Assembly (NCBI GenBank): GCA_934183185.1
Contig: CAKPSO010000003.1
Coordinates: 11,570 to 75,569 of the forward strand
DNA: 64,000 nt
Reading direction: 5' to 3'
Source: an uncultured Bacilli bacterium
GTDB taxonomy: Bacteria > Bacillota_I > Bacilli_A > RF39 > UBA660
Numbering within the stretch: the stretch's first letter is position 1; each line of letters starts with the position of its first letter. Of the stretch, positions 1-9,525 are shown piece after piece. The translations under genes and the position numbers were made by a program. The notes beneath the pieces are model-generated. The model was not told the origin of the DNA. It saw only the letters and a program-made list of their open reading frames with translations, and ran no database searches.

Positions 1-1358
1 ATATAATGATTACTGGCTATATAATCAACATCTGATATATATGGTGAATAAAAACTACTACCGCGACTCTTACCATATTCAAATACTTGCTTAATAGTCA
101 TATCCTTAGTATTTATTTCATACATAACTCCTCTACTATAACTATTAGTAGCATCAACATAATTAGATTCATTCTTAGATTTATTATTACCATTATCAAA
201 AATAAATACATACCCTTCAGGTGTAATCATAGCCGCATGTTGACTCCATTGCCATTCAAAATTATCTCCTATTGGTTTAAAGAAATATTTCTGATACTCA
301 CTACTCCAATTAGTAGGATCTCCAATTATCCAATTAAGTTTTCCTGTATCATAATTAATATTAATTACTGCATCTTGATGTCTCCCAGAAAGAGTAATTG
401 AATTAGTATTCTTATCATACCAAACTGAATTATTATGAAACCAATCATAGCTAGTCCAATTTTCACTTTTACCATCTTCCATATTCAATATTTTTTTAAG
501 ATCAAACGTTCTAACAGTATCCCCAGTTTTACGATCAAGTTCCACAACCACATCTTCTACTGTTCCATCTTCATTATTAAAATCATCACTTGCTACCAAT
601 ATATTACCATTATCCATTTCAAAATAATCATGATGATAACCACCTTTTAAACGAAACTCCGTATAAACTTTACCAAGTAAATCAATTTCATATAACCCAG
701 TCATATAATATGGACTATTAATTTGTCTATCACTACTTACTAATAGATGTCCATTTTCTAATCTATCTATTTTCCACAAAGCATAATTAGTCAAGTACCA
801 ACGTACATCACCATTAACATCATAAGCACATGTATAGCCACTACTAGATGGAGTATAAAAATATAAATCATTATTTAGTTTTTCCTTATTACTTTTAATA
901 TAACTAGGTAAAACCATATCATCAGGTAACTTATCAGTTTTAATAACTATTTCCTTTTTAATATTCTCATACTCTATAATAACTTTATTATCTGTATCAG
1001 CATATAATCCATAAATTGGAAGATAATGCTTTTTGCTAGACTTAAAATTATGAGTATAAGTAGTTAAAGAATCTTTACCAGATATTGTAACTCTAGGAGA
1101 TACAGTATCATTAGTACTAAATATAACTAATGCAGTTAGTGGTGAATTACCATATGGATTTAAAATAATATTAGGATTGTCTATAGTATATCCATCTATT
1201 TTAAATTTCTTTTCCATATCACTTTGCTTATCACTAATACTAAGAGTAACAGCAACAGATTTACCATTTTCCATTTTCTTATCTAAAATAAATAAGAAAC
1301 TAATAATAATAAATATAATAATTAAAATAAAAATAAATATTTTTTTCTTTTTCATCAT
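1..1358 (-). CDS. Arylsulfotransferase family protein (3' part missing)
   Basis: The reading frame opens at the ATG ending at 1358 and is still open at the window edge, so about 452 residues are visible and the C-terminus is lost. A second ATG follows directly; GGAGG at 1365-1369 serves either. Residues 5-24 are one hydrophobic anchor, so the protein should face outside. The body matches the ASST (PF05935) beta-propeller: HHD at 242-244, WFHNNS with His308, GRHQD with Arg326 and His327, and QHAA with His374. These map onto the active-site residues of Escherichia coli AssT, with the same 18-residue gap from the second His to the Arg. The family moves sulfate from one phenol to another via a His intermediate. 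It lies beyond a terminator from the next gene, so it is probably its own transcript. The substrate is unknown. Confidence 0.85.
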   Translation of the reverse strand, partial: MMKKKKIFIFILIIIFIIISFLFILDKKMENGKSVAVTLSISDKQSDMEKKFKIDGYTIDNPNIILNPYGNSPLTALVIFSTNDTVSPRVTISGKDSLTTYTHNFKSSKKHYLPIYGLYADTDNKVIIEYENIKKEIVIKTDKLPDDMVLPSYIKSNKEKLNNDLYFYTPSSSGYTCAYDVNGDVRWYLTNYALWKIDRLENGHLLVSSDRQINSPYYMTGLYEIDLLGKVYTEFRLKGGYHHDYFEMDNGNILVASDDFNNEDGTVEDVVVELDRKTGDTVRTFDLKKILNMEDGKSENWTSYDWFHNNSVWYDKNTNSITLSGRHQDAVININYDTGKLNWIIGDPTNWSSEYQKYFFKPIGDNFEWQWSQHAAMITPEGYVFIFDNGNNKSKNESNYVDATNSYSRGVMYEINTKDMTIKQVFEYGKSRGSSFYSPYISDVDYIASNHY

Positions 1359-1416
1359 AACATTCCTCCACCTCCATTATTAATAATATTTTCTATTAAA
1401 TCAATAAACTTGGAGT

Positions 1417-1443
1417 TGAAAAAACTCAACTAAAAGTTGAGTT
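1417..1443 (-). terminator. Terminator after the XRE membrane protein
   Basis: On the minus strand a 9-bp perfect stem (AACTCAACT/AGTTGAGTT, 3-nt loop) is followed by a T run. It begins right after the stop codon of the XRE membrane gene and separates it from the arylsulfotransferase gene. Confidence 0.75.
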
Positions 1444-1444
1444 C

Positions 1445-2161
1445 TTATCTACTACTTAAACAATTATTTTCTAAAGATAGCGGAATCTTATATGTGGTAA
1501 TTTTATTTTGATTATCAGTAGCATTAATTTCTAAATATAAACTATCTTTTGTATACTTAGAACACTGCTTAGAAAAATCATCTAATTTAATTTCCACATT
1601 TTCTAAGAATTTTTCTAATTTAATAAGATTATTATCATCATACGAATATTTACCTAAACTAATCTCAGTATCATTAGATTTTCTTTCATATAAAGTACAT
1701 TCTATACTCTTATAATCAGTATTATCATCACCGCCACAGTACTCAACATTAGATATATATAAATATGATTTATTCTTATTATAAGCAATACTACCAGATA
1801 TAGTAAAATGATTACAGTTAGAAGTAATAGTTTTAAATACAAAATCATTATTACCTCTACATAGAATAAAACATACTAAACATATAATTAAAAGTAATAC
1901 CATTAATCCAACGATTATATAATTATTATTTAATTTTCTATTAATTATTTTATTAGTACTACCATTAAGCATTTCATTTATATCTATATTAAAATCCTTA
2001 CATATCTGAGTAAGTAACGTAATATCAGGTAAATTCTTACCATTTTCCCATTTACTAACAGCTTGATAACTAACATTATATCTATCTGCAAACTGCGATT
2101 GAGTCAAATTATTTTTAATTCTTATTTCTTTAATTAACTTACCAACTTTTTCTTGATTCAT
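1445..2161 (-). CDS. Membrane-anchored XRE-family regulator
   Basis: 238 residues. Residues 5-65 form a Cro/C1-type helix-turn-helix (LTQSQFADRYNVSYQAVSKW), followed by a linker, one membrane span at about 79-100, and an outer domain of about 135 residues with no recognised family. The layout is that of a one-component regulator that could sense a signal outside the membrane and bind DNA inside. GGAGTG lies just before the ATG. It is the last gene of the run that starts with the response regulator at 6774, 55 bp after the BceB-like permease, so it may be a further regulator or partner of that transporter. The ligand and target are unknown. Confidence 0.75.
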   Translation of the reverse strand: MNQEKVGKLIKEIRIKNNLTQSQFADRYNVSYQAVSKWENGKNLPDITLLTQICKDFNIDINEMLNGSTNKIINRKLNNNYIIVGLMVLLLIICLVCFILCRGNNDFVFKTITSNCNHFTISGSIAYNKNKSYLYISNVEYCGGDDNTDYKSIECTLYERKSNDTEISLGKYSYDDNNLIKLEKFLENVEIKLDDFSKQCSKYTKDSLYLEINATDNQNKITTYKIPLSLENNCLSSR

Positions 2162-2216
2162 AATATCACTCCACTATCATAATTTTAAACTAAAATAGTA
2201 GAAAAGAAAAGATATT

Positions 2217-4256
2217 CTACTCCTTTATAATGTTTTTACTACATAAATACGTAATTAAAAAATAGCCTCCATAAATAAAAGTTAAAAATATAGCAGTCAT
2301 TATTATAGAAGAAGCCAGTTTTTCCTTACCAAACATAGAAAGTATATTGACACAGAACTTAATACCAAATACAGAGTGAATTATAGCTAATAATAAAGGA
2401 AACATAAAGAATATCCCAATTTGTCTAAATAAAGCTCTATTTATCATCTTATCATCAGCACCCAATTTTCTAAGCATCATATATCTTTCTCTATTATCAC
2501 TAGATTCAGATAATTCTTTTAAAGCTAGAATAGCGGCACTAGAGATAAGAAATATAATACCTAAATAAAGTCCTATAAATGTAACTAAAGCCCCTAAACC
2601 AATAGATGCATTAGCTATATTTATCTTAGAATTAAAATTAATATAACTACTAACATTCCACATGTTGCCAGTAATATCAGAAAGTTCTGCATCTATTTTT
2701 TCTCTTTCCGTTTTAGAATTAGCATTATAATTAGCTAATACACCATCATATGCTAACTCTAAATCATTAACCGCATTATCAGGCAAAATAATAATACCTG
2801 CATTAACATGATTAGAAGATATATCTACAAAACCATCAACACACTTATCATATTTAGGAATATAATCAGTACCATTTATATTAATACTATTACCACTATT
2901 TAAACTAATATTTCTAATATTTATCATCGACTGATAATCCGCAATAATCATATATTGATTATCATTTAAAGCATAAGTTGGCATATTATATAATTTAGCT
3001 ATCTTATTATAATCACTAATACTCATAATATTTTCTAAAGAATCATAAGTCAAAAACTTATACTTACTTTTAATCATATCTAAATCAGTACCTAAAGTAT
3101 CAGCAAAAGTCAAATTAGAATGATATAACTTATATTCAGTATATTCCTTGAAATTACTTAAATCATAATTAATATTTTTTAATGTATCTATAGTTGAATA
3201 ATTACCATCTAATCTAATACTATCAATACCACTATTACGAGATAGAGAAACAGCTTTTACTAACTGTACATCTACAGGTACTAATTCATTTAAATTAGCT
3301 ATCATAGAATTCTTAATAGATAAAGCACTAGATAATACACAAATAGTTACAAATAACATTAAACATATAATAGTCATAGAAAAGACCATTGTATTAATTT
3401 TAGAACTAACCTGTCTTAGTATAAAACTATTTAAGCCTTTATAATAATAATTCTTAATTGACTTTACTATTTTTAAGACTAATCCTGATAAAGAAAAGAA
3501 AAGAAAGAATGTAGATAAACTACCAAGAATAATAGGAATTAATATATCAGAATATGATTCAATTCTACCAACATTACCAGTAACTAAATAATAAGCATAA
3601 CCTAAAGTAATACTAGAAATTATAAAAATAATTATACATAACCAAGTATTCTTAAGTTTAACTTTTTCAGACTTTTTATTAGCCTGTAACAAATCAATTA
3701 ACTTACATTTATTAATAATTACAGTGTTAAAAAGCATAACTAATAAGTACATAACTCCAAAATATATTAAGCATTTTATACAAGCACTAGTAGAGAAAAC
3801 AAACTGAAACTTAGTCATATCAGCTTCAAACATATTAGCTACTAATACACTCATAAATTGAGATAAAATGGTACCTAGCCCTAATCCTATTACTAATGAA
3901 ATAAGTCCAATTAAAAGCGTTTCAATAAATAATATTAAAGATACTTTCTTCTTACTCATGCCAAGAGTTAAATAAATACCAAACTCTTTATTTCTTCTTT
4001 TAATTAAAAATCTACTAGCATAAATAATTAAAAATCCTAAAATAAATGATACAAATACACTTACTCCTGATAACATATTAATCATCAAGTTAATTATTTC
4101 ATAAGTAGACTTTGATACATTTAACATAACTGTTTGACTACCTATAGCATTAAATACATAAAAGATAGCTACTCCTAACACAAGAGTAAAAAAGTAAATA
4201 GCATAGTCCTTAATACTTCTTTTAATATTCTTAACAGCCAATTTAAACAATATCAT
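2217..4256 (-). CDS. BceB/FtsX-type ABC transporter permease
   Basis: 679 residues with the layout of Bce-type permeases: a first span, FtsX-like membrane groups at about 55-180 and 580-670, further spans at about 200-310, and a large outer domain at about 330-550 that in this family binds peptide antibiotics or their lipid complexes. The start overlaps the end of the ATPase gene by 14 bp, a sign of coupled translation. With the ATPase it should form a transporter that frees cell-wall lipid targets from peptide antibiotics and also acts as the sensor for the kinase next door. The peptide recognised cannot be read from the sequence. Confidence 0.88.
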   Translation of the reverse strand: MILFKLAVKNIKRSIKDYAIYFFTLVLGVAIFYVFNAIGSQTVMLNVSKSTYEIINLMINMLSGVSVFVSFILGFLIIYASRFLIKRRNKEFGIYLTLGMSKKKVSLILFIETLLIGLISLVIGLGLGTILSQFMSVLVANMFEADMTKFQFVFSTSACIKCLIYFGVMYLLVMLFNTVIINKCKLIDLLQANKKSEKVKLKNTWLCIIIFIISSITLGYAYYLVTGNVGRIESYSDILIPIILGSLSTFFLFFSLSGLVLKIVKSIKNYYYKGLNSFILRQVSSKINTMVFSMTIICLMLFVTICVLSSALSIKNSMIANLNELVPVDVQLVKAVSLSRNSGIDSIRLDGNYSTIDTLKNINYDLSNFKEYTEYKLYHSNLTFADTLGTDLDMIKSKYKFLTYDSLENIMSISDYNKIAKLYNMPTYALNDNQYMIIADYQSMINIRNISLNSGNSININGTDYIPKYDKCVDGFVDISSNHVNAGIIILPDNAVNDLELAYDGVLANYNANSKTEREKIDAELSDITGNMWNVSSYINFNSKINIANASIGLGALVTFIGLYLGIIFLISSAAILALKELSESSDNRERYMMLRKLGADDKMINRALFRQIGIFFMFPLLLAIIHSVFGIKFCVNILSMFGKEKLASSIIMTAIFLTFIYGGYFLITYLCSKNIIKE

Positions 4257-5010
4257 TTAAATCGCCCCCAAGTAATGTAACAACATCAATTATTTTATTA
4301 AAGAATTCACTTCTAGAATCTTCTCCTTTATATATTTCATTAAATATTTTACCATCTTTAATAAAGATAACTCTAGTAGCATAACTTGCAGTAAAAGCAT
4401 CATGAGTAACCATTAAAATAGTAGTATTAATTTTTTCATTTAAATAATTAAACTTCTCAAGTAACATCTTAGAAGACTTAGAATCTAAAGCTCCTGTAGG
4501 TTCATCGGCTAACACAAGTTTAGGTTCTGTTATTATAGCTCTAGCTGAAGCTACTCTCTGTTTTTGTCCACCACTCATTTGATAAGGATATTTTTCAAGT
4601 ACATCAGTAATATTAAGCTCTCTAGCTACTTTCTTAATCCTATCATCTATCAAAGAAGGTTTAACATTCTGAATAGATAATGCTAACGCAATATTTTCAT
4701 AAGCAGTTAAAGTATCAAGTAAATTAAAATCCTGAAATATAAATCCTAACTCTTCTCTTCTAAATTTATTTAGATTATTCCCCTTTAACTTAGTAATATC
4801 AACATCACCAACATAAATACGTCCTGATGTTACCCTATCAATAGTAGAAATACAGTTTAATAAAGTAGTCTTTCCAGAACCTGATGCTCCCATAATAGCC
4901 ACAAATTCCCCTTTATTAACCTCAAAAGAAATATTATTTATAGCCTTAGTAAGACTAGATTTAGTACCATAATATTTCTCAATTTTCTCAATTTTTAAAA
5001 TAGTTTCCAT
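4243..5010 (-). CDS. BceA-type ABC transporter ATPase
   Basis: 255 residues. Walker A GASGSGKTT, signature MSGGQKQRVA and Walker B LVLADEPTGALD are all intact, and the last two are typical of the MacB/LolD/BceA class that powers FtsX-type permeases. The frame ends inside the permease gene (14-bp overlap). It follows the histidine kinase by 88 bp; that gap holds an ATG-proximal ribosome site (GAAAGGAG) and no clear terminator, so one operon is likely. Confidence 0.92.
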   Translation of the reverse strand: METILKIEKIEKYYGTKSSLTKAINNISFEVNKGEFVAIMGASGSGKTTLLNCISTIDRVTSGRIYVGDVDITKLKGNNLNKFRREELGFIFQDFNLLDTLTAYENIALALSIQNVKPSLIDDRIKKVARELNITDVLEKYPYQMSGGQKQRVASARAIITEPKLVLADEPTGALDSKSSKMLLEKFNYLNEKINTTILMVTHDAFTASYATRVIFIKDGKIFNEIYKGEDSRSEFFNKIIDVVTLLGGDLNDIV

Positions 5011-5098
5011 ATATTTTTTCTCCTTTCACTAACATAATAGCAGAATTAAAAATAATAGTCCTTATTTTAATATTACCTAATATTACATTTTTGAAACA

Positions 5099-6115
5099 TT
5101 ACCTAACAGTATAGAAATCATTCTTTGAAAATACTATACTAACTTTAGTATAACTACCATATGAAGATTCAATTATAATCTTATGTCCTAGTTTCTGGCA
5201 TAACCTCTTAGCTATATATAATCCCATACCAGTAGACTTAGCTCCAATCCTACCATTACGACCAGTAAAAGACTTATTAAATACTTTAATAAGATCTTCT
5301 TTAGGAATTCCAATACCATTATCTAAAATACTTAAAATAAGATTATTATTATCCGTACTAGTACTAATCTTAATATAAGAAGAAACATTATTATTCTTAT
5401 ACTTAATACTATTATTAATTACCTGATTTAAAATAAATTCTAACCATTTTGAATCTGTTAAAACACTCTTATCTAAAACATCAACATATAAATCAATATT
5501 ATTTTCTAATAAATCATCTTTATTTCTTAATGCTACTTGATTAATTATCTTCTTAATTTTATTTTCTTTAATTAAATAATCTTTCTCTGAAAATTCTTCC
5601 CTAACATAATATAAAACCTGATCTACATAATCATCTAATCTTTTTATTTGATTTAAATATTTTTTAGCCAGTTTATTCTTACTATTATGATTAATTAATA
5701 ATAGACTAGCTATAGGTATTTTAACTTCATGTATCCACATTTCAACATAATCTTTAAAATCATTCATACTAAATTGATACTGATTAACATTCTCTATCAT
5801 AGATTTATTAGCATCATATAAAATCTGATATAATAGCTCTCCATCATAAAAATTAGGTCTATTTAAAGTTTCTAAAATATAGTATTTTTTATCTAAATTA
5901 TTAAGATTATTTATAAGTTCATTATAAAACCTTCTTTTTCTAAAATAATCTATTAATAATATAATTAGTCCGTTAGTAGATAAAATAATTAAAATAATTA
6001 TTAAAAAAAAGCCCGATACTTTAAAAGCAACTAAAAACATAGTAACCACAAAAATATTAAGAATATAAATAATTATCTGAACTAATTTATCATAAATATA
6101 ATTTAAAAATTTCAT
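5099..6115 (-). CDS. BceS-like intramembrane-sensing histidine kinase
   Basis: 338 residues. Two membrane spans (about 11-31 and 35-56) are joined by only a few residues, so there is no outer sensing domain; this is the hallmark of kinases that read their signal through a Bce-type permease. The phosphorylated His is H129 in the box IHEVKIP. The ATPase part has the N box (NQVINNSIKY), G1 (DNGIGIP) and G2 (GMGLYIAKRL). The start overlaps the stop of the response regulator by 4 bp (ATGA type). Confidence 0.92.
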   Translation of the reverse strand: MKFLNYIYDKLVQIIIYILNIFVVTMFLVAFKVSGFFLIIILIILSTNGLIILLIDYFRKRRFYNELINNLNNLDKKYYILETLNRPNFYDGELLYQILYDANKSMIENVNQYQFSMNDFKDYVEMWIHEVKIPIASLLLINHNSKNKLAKKYLNQIKRLDDYVDQVLYYVREEFSEKDYLIKENKIKKIINQVALRNKDDLLENNIDLYVDVLDKSVLTDSKWLEFILNQVINNSIKYKNNNVSSYIKISTSTDNNNLILSILDNGIGIPKEDLIKVFNKSFTGRNGRIGAKSTGMGLYIAKRLCQKLGHKIIIESSYGSYTKVSIVFSKNDFYTVR

Positions 6116-6774
6116 AATAAAATATACCCTAAACCCTTCTTAGTTTCAATTGCATCATCAAGTCCTAATTCACTTAATTTTAAACGCAATCTACTAATAT
6201 TAACAGTAAGAGCATTATCATTAATATATTCTTGATTATCCCAAAGATTAGTCATTAAATCACTTCTAGTAACTATTTTATTTCTATTATTAAATAACTG
6301 CATAAAAATAATCATTTCATTCTTAGTAAGTTCTATAACTTTATCAGTACTACTTAAAGTACATCTACTAGGATTAATAGAAATATTATTATAGATTAAG
6401 GTATCACTATAATTATTCATACGCTTAAATATATTTTGTATTCTTAAAAGTAAAATAGTAGGATTATATGGCTTAGTAATATAATCATCAGCTCCATATG
6501 ACATAGATAATACCTCATCAACTTCATTATTTTTACTAGTAACCATTATAATAGGAATATCACTTTCTTTTCTAATATTTTGAAGTAATATTTGTCCATT
6601 TAATTTTGGAATGTTAATATCAAGTAAAATTAAATCCGGATTAATAGTAAGTATTTTTTCATAAGTAGATGCAAAGTCATCTAAAACTATAGTTTCATAA
6701 TTAGCATTATCTAATATTTCTTTTAATTCATTTCTAATTACTAGATCATCATCGACTATTAAAATTTTTTTCAT
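6112..6774 (-). CDS. BceR-like OmpR-family response regulator
   Basis: 220 residues from the ATG at 6774, preceded by GGTGG; an in-frame TTG 12 bp upstream is a less likely start. The receiver domain has the acidic pocket D8-D10, the phosphorylated D52 (LILLDINIP), the Thr of MVTS and the Lys of TKPYN. The C-terminal winged helix (about 125-220) is the OmpR type and ends KKGLGYIL. First gene of the module; it should switch on the ABC transporter when the transporter senses a peptide. Confidence 0.93.
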   Translation of the reverse strand: MKKILIVDDDLVIRNELKEILDNANYETIVLDDFASTYEKILTINPDLILLDINIPKLNGQILLQNIRKESDIPIIMVTSKNNEVDEVLSMSYGADDYITKPYNPTILLLRIQNIFKRMNNYSDTLIYNNISINPSRCTLSSTDKVIELTKNEMIIFMQLFNNRNKIVTRSDLMTNLWDNQEYINDNALTVNISRLRLKLSELGLDDAIETKKGLGYILL

Positions 6775-6861
6775 ATAAACCACCAATAAAAGTATATCAA
6801 AAATATTAATAAATTTTAAAAAAATATATTAAAACAATCAATTACCTTAGTCTTTTATACA

Positions 6862-6890
6862 AACATATATATAAATATAAACATATATTA
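6862..6890 (+). promoter_or_regulatory. Sigma-K-like promoter of the collagen-like genes
   Basis: AAC at 6862-6864, a 17-bp spacer, then CATATATTA at 6882-6890 fit the Bacillus sigma-K consensus (mAC, 16-17 bp, CATAnnnTA). The start point would be about 6896, leaving a very short leader that begins at the ribosome site AGAAGGAGG (6895-6903). The same architecture occurs before the YjcZ-like genes. The region is AT-rich, so chance is possible. Confidence 0.45.
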
Positions 6891-6910
6891 CCATAGAAGG
6901 AGGATAATAT

Positions 6911-7657
6911 ATGTTTGAAGATAATAAATGTGAACATAAAAAATACTGTGAATTACCAAATGGGTGTTACATAATTGGGCCAACTGGACCTACTGGGCCA
7001 AGTGGTGGACCAGTTGGACCTAGAGGAGCTACAGGGCCTACTGGACCTCAAGGACCTATAGGAAATACAGGGCCAGCTGGACCTCAAGGAACCCCAGGGG
7101 AAGCTGGTTTGATAGGACCTACAGGACCAACCGGACCCACTGGACCTACTGGGCCTACTGGGCCAGTAGGATTACAAGGACCAGCAGGATTACAAGGAAT
7201 CAAAGGTGAACAAGGTCCTACCGGACCTACTGGGCCAAGTGCAGTAGCAGCTTTTGGACGTAAATATGATAATTCAACAAATACCATAAGTCTAGAAGCT
7301 AATATAAATAAAGAAATCCCATTAGGAAGTACTGGACCATCATCAGGTATTACGACTGGTACCCAAAATGCATTAACTATAGTTGATAATGGTACATATA
7401 AAATAGATTATTTCTTTTCTGGATCTACTAGTGCTAATGCCAATGTAACAGTAGAAATAAGACAAAACACAACACCTATTGGTAGTAGTACTATAATTAA
7501 GGATACTACTGCTAATCAAGAAGTAGATTTTATAGGTAGTTCAATAAATTCATTTGCAGCTGGAGATAAAATTGGTTTAAGTATAGAATCAACTAGTCAA
7601 ATCACCGTATCACCATCTTCTGGTACTAGTGCATACCTAAATATATATAAACTATAA
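6911..7657 (+). CDS. Collagen-like (GXY) spore-surface protein, BclA-like
   Basis: 248 residues. A Cys-rich head (residues 1-24) runs into about 28 Gly-X-Y triplets (residues 24-112), mostly GPT, broken once by a GGPVGP irregularity. A 135-residue beta-rich tail follows, resembling in plan the C-terminal trimer domains of BclA-type filaments. There is no signal peptide, as expected for proteins made in the mother cell and placed on the spore. The abundant Thr in the Y position is the kind of site that is O-glycosylated in BclA. A very strong ribosome site AGAAGGAGG precedes the ATG. It is followed 24 bp later by a second collagen-like gene. Confidence 0.85.
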   Translation: MFEDNKCEHKKYCELPNGCYIIGPTGPTGPSGGPVGPRGATGPTGPQGPIGNTGPAGPQGTPGEAGLIGPTGPTGPTGPTGPTGPVGLQGPAGLQGIKGEQGPTGPTGPSAVAAFGRKYDNSTNTISLEANINKEIPLGSTGPSSGITTGTQNALTIVDNGTYKIDYFFSGSTSANANVTVEIRQNTTPIGSSTIIKDTTANQEVDFIGSSINSFAAGDKIGLSIESTSQITVSPSSGTSAYLNIYKL

Positions 7658-7681
7658 ACATTAGTGGAAGGAGAAATATAA

Positions 7682-8335
7682 ATGCTTGATAATAAAAAAT
7701 GCTCTAAAAATAAATATAATCTACCCAGCTCTTGTTATATAATTGGGCCAACTGGGCCAACTGGTCCAACTGGACCACAAGGTATTAAAGGCAATACGGG
7801 ACCAACCGGGCCTCAAGGAGCCGATGGTATTAATGCTGTACGCTCTGCATATCTAGTAACATTCAACCCAAGTACAGAAGAAAATGGAATATCTATTGAA
7901 CCAAATGGTAGATTACCAATAGACCGAAAAGAAATTGATATTACTAATTTGATAACACTAAATGATGATAAAACCATCAAATTTAATGAAGCAGGTCACT
8001 ATAAACTAACATTTATAGTCTCTACATACATTCAAACAAATGATATAGCATTTGACCCACATAAAGATTTTATATCTATTGGTTTCAGACAAATAAATAC
8101 TGATAACATATATATAGGGGCCAGCAAATGGATATTTAATGAAAAGCCAACACAAATAATAGCACAGGGAATAATTGTTGTAAATGACATAAATAATATA
8201 TATGAATTAAGTAATCTTGGTAAATTCAAAATATTCTTAAATACTCCAGATATAATAGATATCAATACACATTCCTATTTTTCTAATGCTTTACTAACCA
8301 TAAACATAGAATATTTAGATAACCAAAAAGATTAA
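7682..8335 (+). CDS. Collagen-like spore-surface protein, second copy
   Basis: 217 residues. The head ([19 protein letters not shown]) is clearly related to that of the gene before it, but the GXY stretch is short, about 12 triplets (residues 22-57). The tail of about 160 residues is longer and different, so the two partners may mix in a heterotrimer or occupy different layers. It shares the upstream transcript: 24 bp separate the genes, with GGAAGGAG before the ATG. A terminator follows the stop. Confidence 0.82.
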   Translation: MLDNKKCSKNKYNLPSSCYIIGPTGPTGPTGPQGIKGNTGPTGPQGADGINAVRSAYLVTFNPSTEENGISIEPNGRLPIDRKEIDITNLITLNDDKTIKFNEAGHYKLTFIVSTYIQTNDIAFDPHKDFISIGFRQINTDNIYIGASKWIFNEKPTQIIAQGIIVVNDINNIYELSNLGKFKIFLNTPDIIDINTHSYFSNALLTINIEYLDNQKD

Positions 8336-8344
8336 ATAATTAAT

Positions 8345-8379
8345 AAAAAATGATATAGAAAATAACTATATCATTTTCT
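8345..8379 (+). terminator. Terminator after the collagen-like pair
   Basis: A perfect 12-bp stem (AAAATGATATAG/CTATATCATTTT) with a 7-nt loop and a T-rich tail lies 11 bp after the stop codon. Confidence 0.85.
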
Positions 8380-8407
8380 TATGAATAAAATTAATAGAGG
8401 TGTTTAA

Positions 8408-9490
8408 ATGAATAAATATAAAATTAGTGTATATGCTATCTGTAAAAACGAAGAAAAGCATATAAAAAGATGGTACGAATCAATGAAAGAAGCAGATAAT
8501 ATCTATGTTCTAGATACAGGTTCTACCGATAATAGTGTGAAAGAATTAAAAAAACTAGGAGTGCATGTCACCCAAAAGAAAATAGATCCATGGAGATTTG
8601 ATATAGCCAGAAATGAATCATTAAATCTAGTACCTAAAGATACCAACATATGTGTATGTACAGATTTAGATGAAGTATTATTACCAGGTTGGAGAAAAGA
8701 ACTAGAAAAAATTTGGAAAAAAAATACTACTAGAATATCCTATATTTATAATTGGAGTCTTAATAGTAATAATAAACCACAAGTAAGTTTTTACCTAGAT
8801 AATATTCATAATAGAAAAAACTATAAATGGACTCATCCAGTTCATGAAGTATTAACATATACAGGTAATAATAAAGAAATAGTAGAGATAACAAATAACA
8901 TTACACTTAATCATTACCCAGATACAACTAAATCACGTAGTTCCTATTTACCATTATTAGAATTATCAGTAAAAGAAGACCCAGAAGATGATAGAAATAT
9001 GCATTATTTAGGTAGAGAATATATGTATTATGGTAAATGGAATGAAGCAATAGACACTTTAATAAAACATTTATCTCTACCAAAGGCAACCTGGAAAGAT
9101 GAAAGATGTGCTTCGATGAGATTTATAGCAAGATGTTATCAACATTTAAATCGTTATGAAGAAGCCAGAATGTGGTTAAATAAAGCTATTACTGAAGCCC
9201 CATACCTAAGAGATCCATATATTGAAAAAGCTTTATTAGAATATAATTTAGAAAACTGGCAAGAAACAGAAAAAAACTGTCTACTTGCCTTAAAAATAAC
9301 TGATCATCAAAATACTTATATTAATGAAATATTTAGTTGGAATTACACTGTATATGATTTACTATCACTAAGTTATTATTACCAAGGTAATGTTAAAGAA
9401 GCAATTAAATATTTGAAAATAGCCATAGAAATGGAACCAAATAACGAAAGACTACAAAATAACTTAAAATTAATGAACGAAAAAAAGTGA
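8408..9490 (+). CDS. Family 2 glycosyltransferase with TPR tail (SunS-like)
   Basis: 360 residues. The N-terminal 190 residues are a GT-A fold of family 2: ICKNEE near the start, the loop DTGSTDNS, the metal-binding acidic motif CTDLDEVLLPGW and a later WTHPVHE. The second half holds tetratricopeptide-like repeats (about 200-355). This N-GT/C-TPR layout is that of SunS-like protein glycosyltransferases, which modify peptides directly. It lies just after two GPT-rich collagen-like genes, so glycosylation of their threonines is a reasonable guess. AGAGGTG precedes the ATG; a terminator separates it from those genes. No signal peptide, so it acts in the cytoplasm. Ends with TGA. Confidence 0.85.
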   Translation: MNKYKISVYAICKNEEKHIKRWYESMKEADNIYVLDTGSTDNSVKELKKLGVHVTQKKIDPWRFDIARNESLNLVPKDTNICVCTDLDEVLLPGWRKELEKIWKKNTTRISYIYNWSLNSNNKPQVSFYLDNIHNRKNYKWTHPVHEVLTYTGNNKEIVEITNNITLNHYPDTTKSRSSYLPLLELSVKEDPEDDRNMHYLGREYMYYGKWNEAIDTLIKHLSLPKATWKDERCASMRFIARCYQHLNRYEEARMWLNKAITEAPYLRDPYIEKALLEYNLENWQETEKNCLLALKITDHQNTYINEIFSWNYTVYDLLSLSYYYQGNVKEAIKYLKIAIEMEPNNERLQNNLKLMNEKK

Positions 9491-9520
9491 AAAAGAACAC
9501 CTCAATAAGATGTTCTTTAC
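9491..9520. terminator. Bidirectional terminator
   Basis: AAAGAACA and TGTTCTTT pair across an 11-nt loop between two converging genes; A and T runs on both sides fit termination in both directions. Confidence 0.7.
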
Positions 9521-9525
9521 TAAAA

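Noticed and set aside
6960..7250. Regular short repeats that could suggest a CRISPR array
   Set aside because: They are 9-nt codon triplets for Gly-Pro-Thr within one open frame, with no spacers. No CRISPR array or cas gene is present in the window.
7084..7287. Minus-strand Pro/Gly-rich frame
   Set aside because: Antisense shadow of the GXY repeat; no ribosome site and the repeat alone keeps it open.
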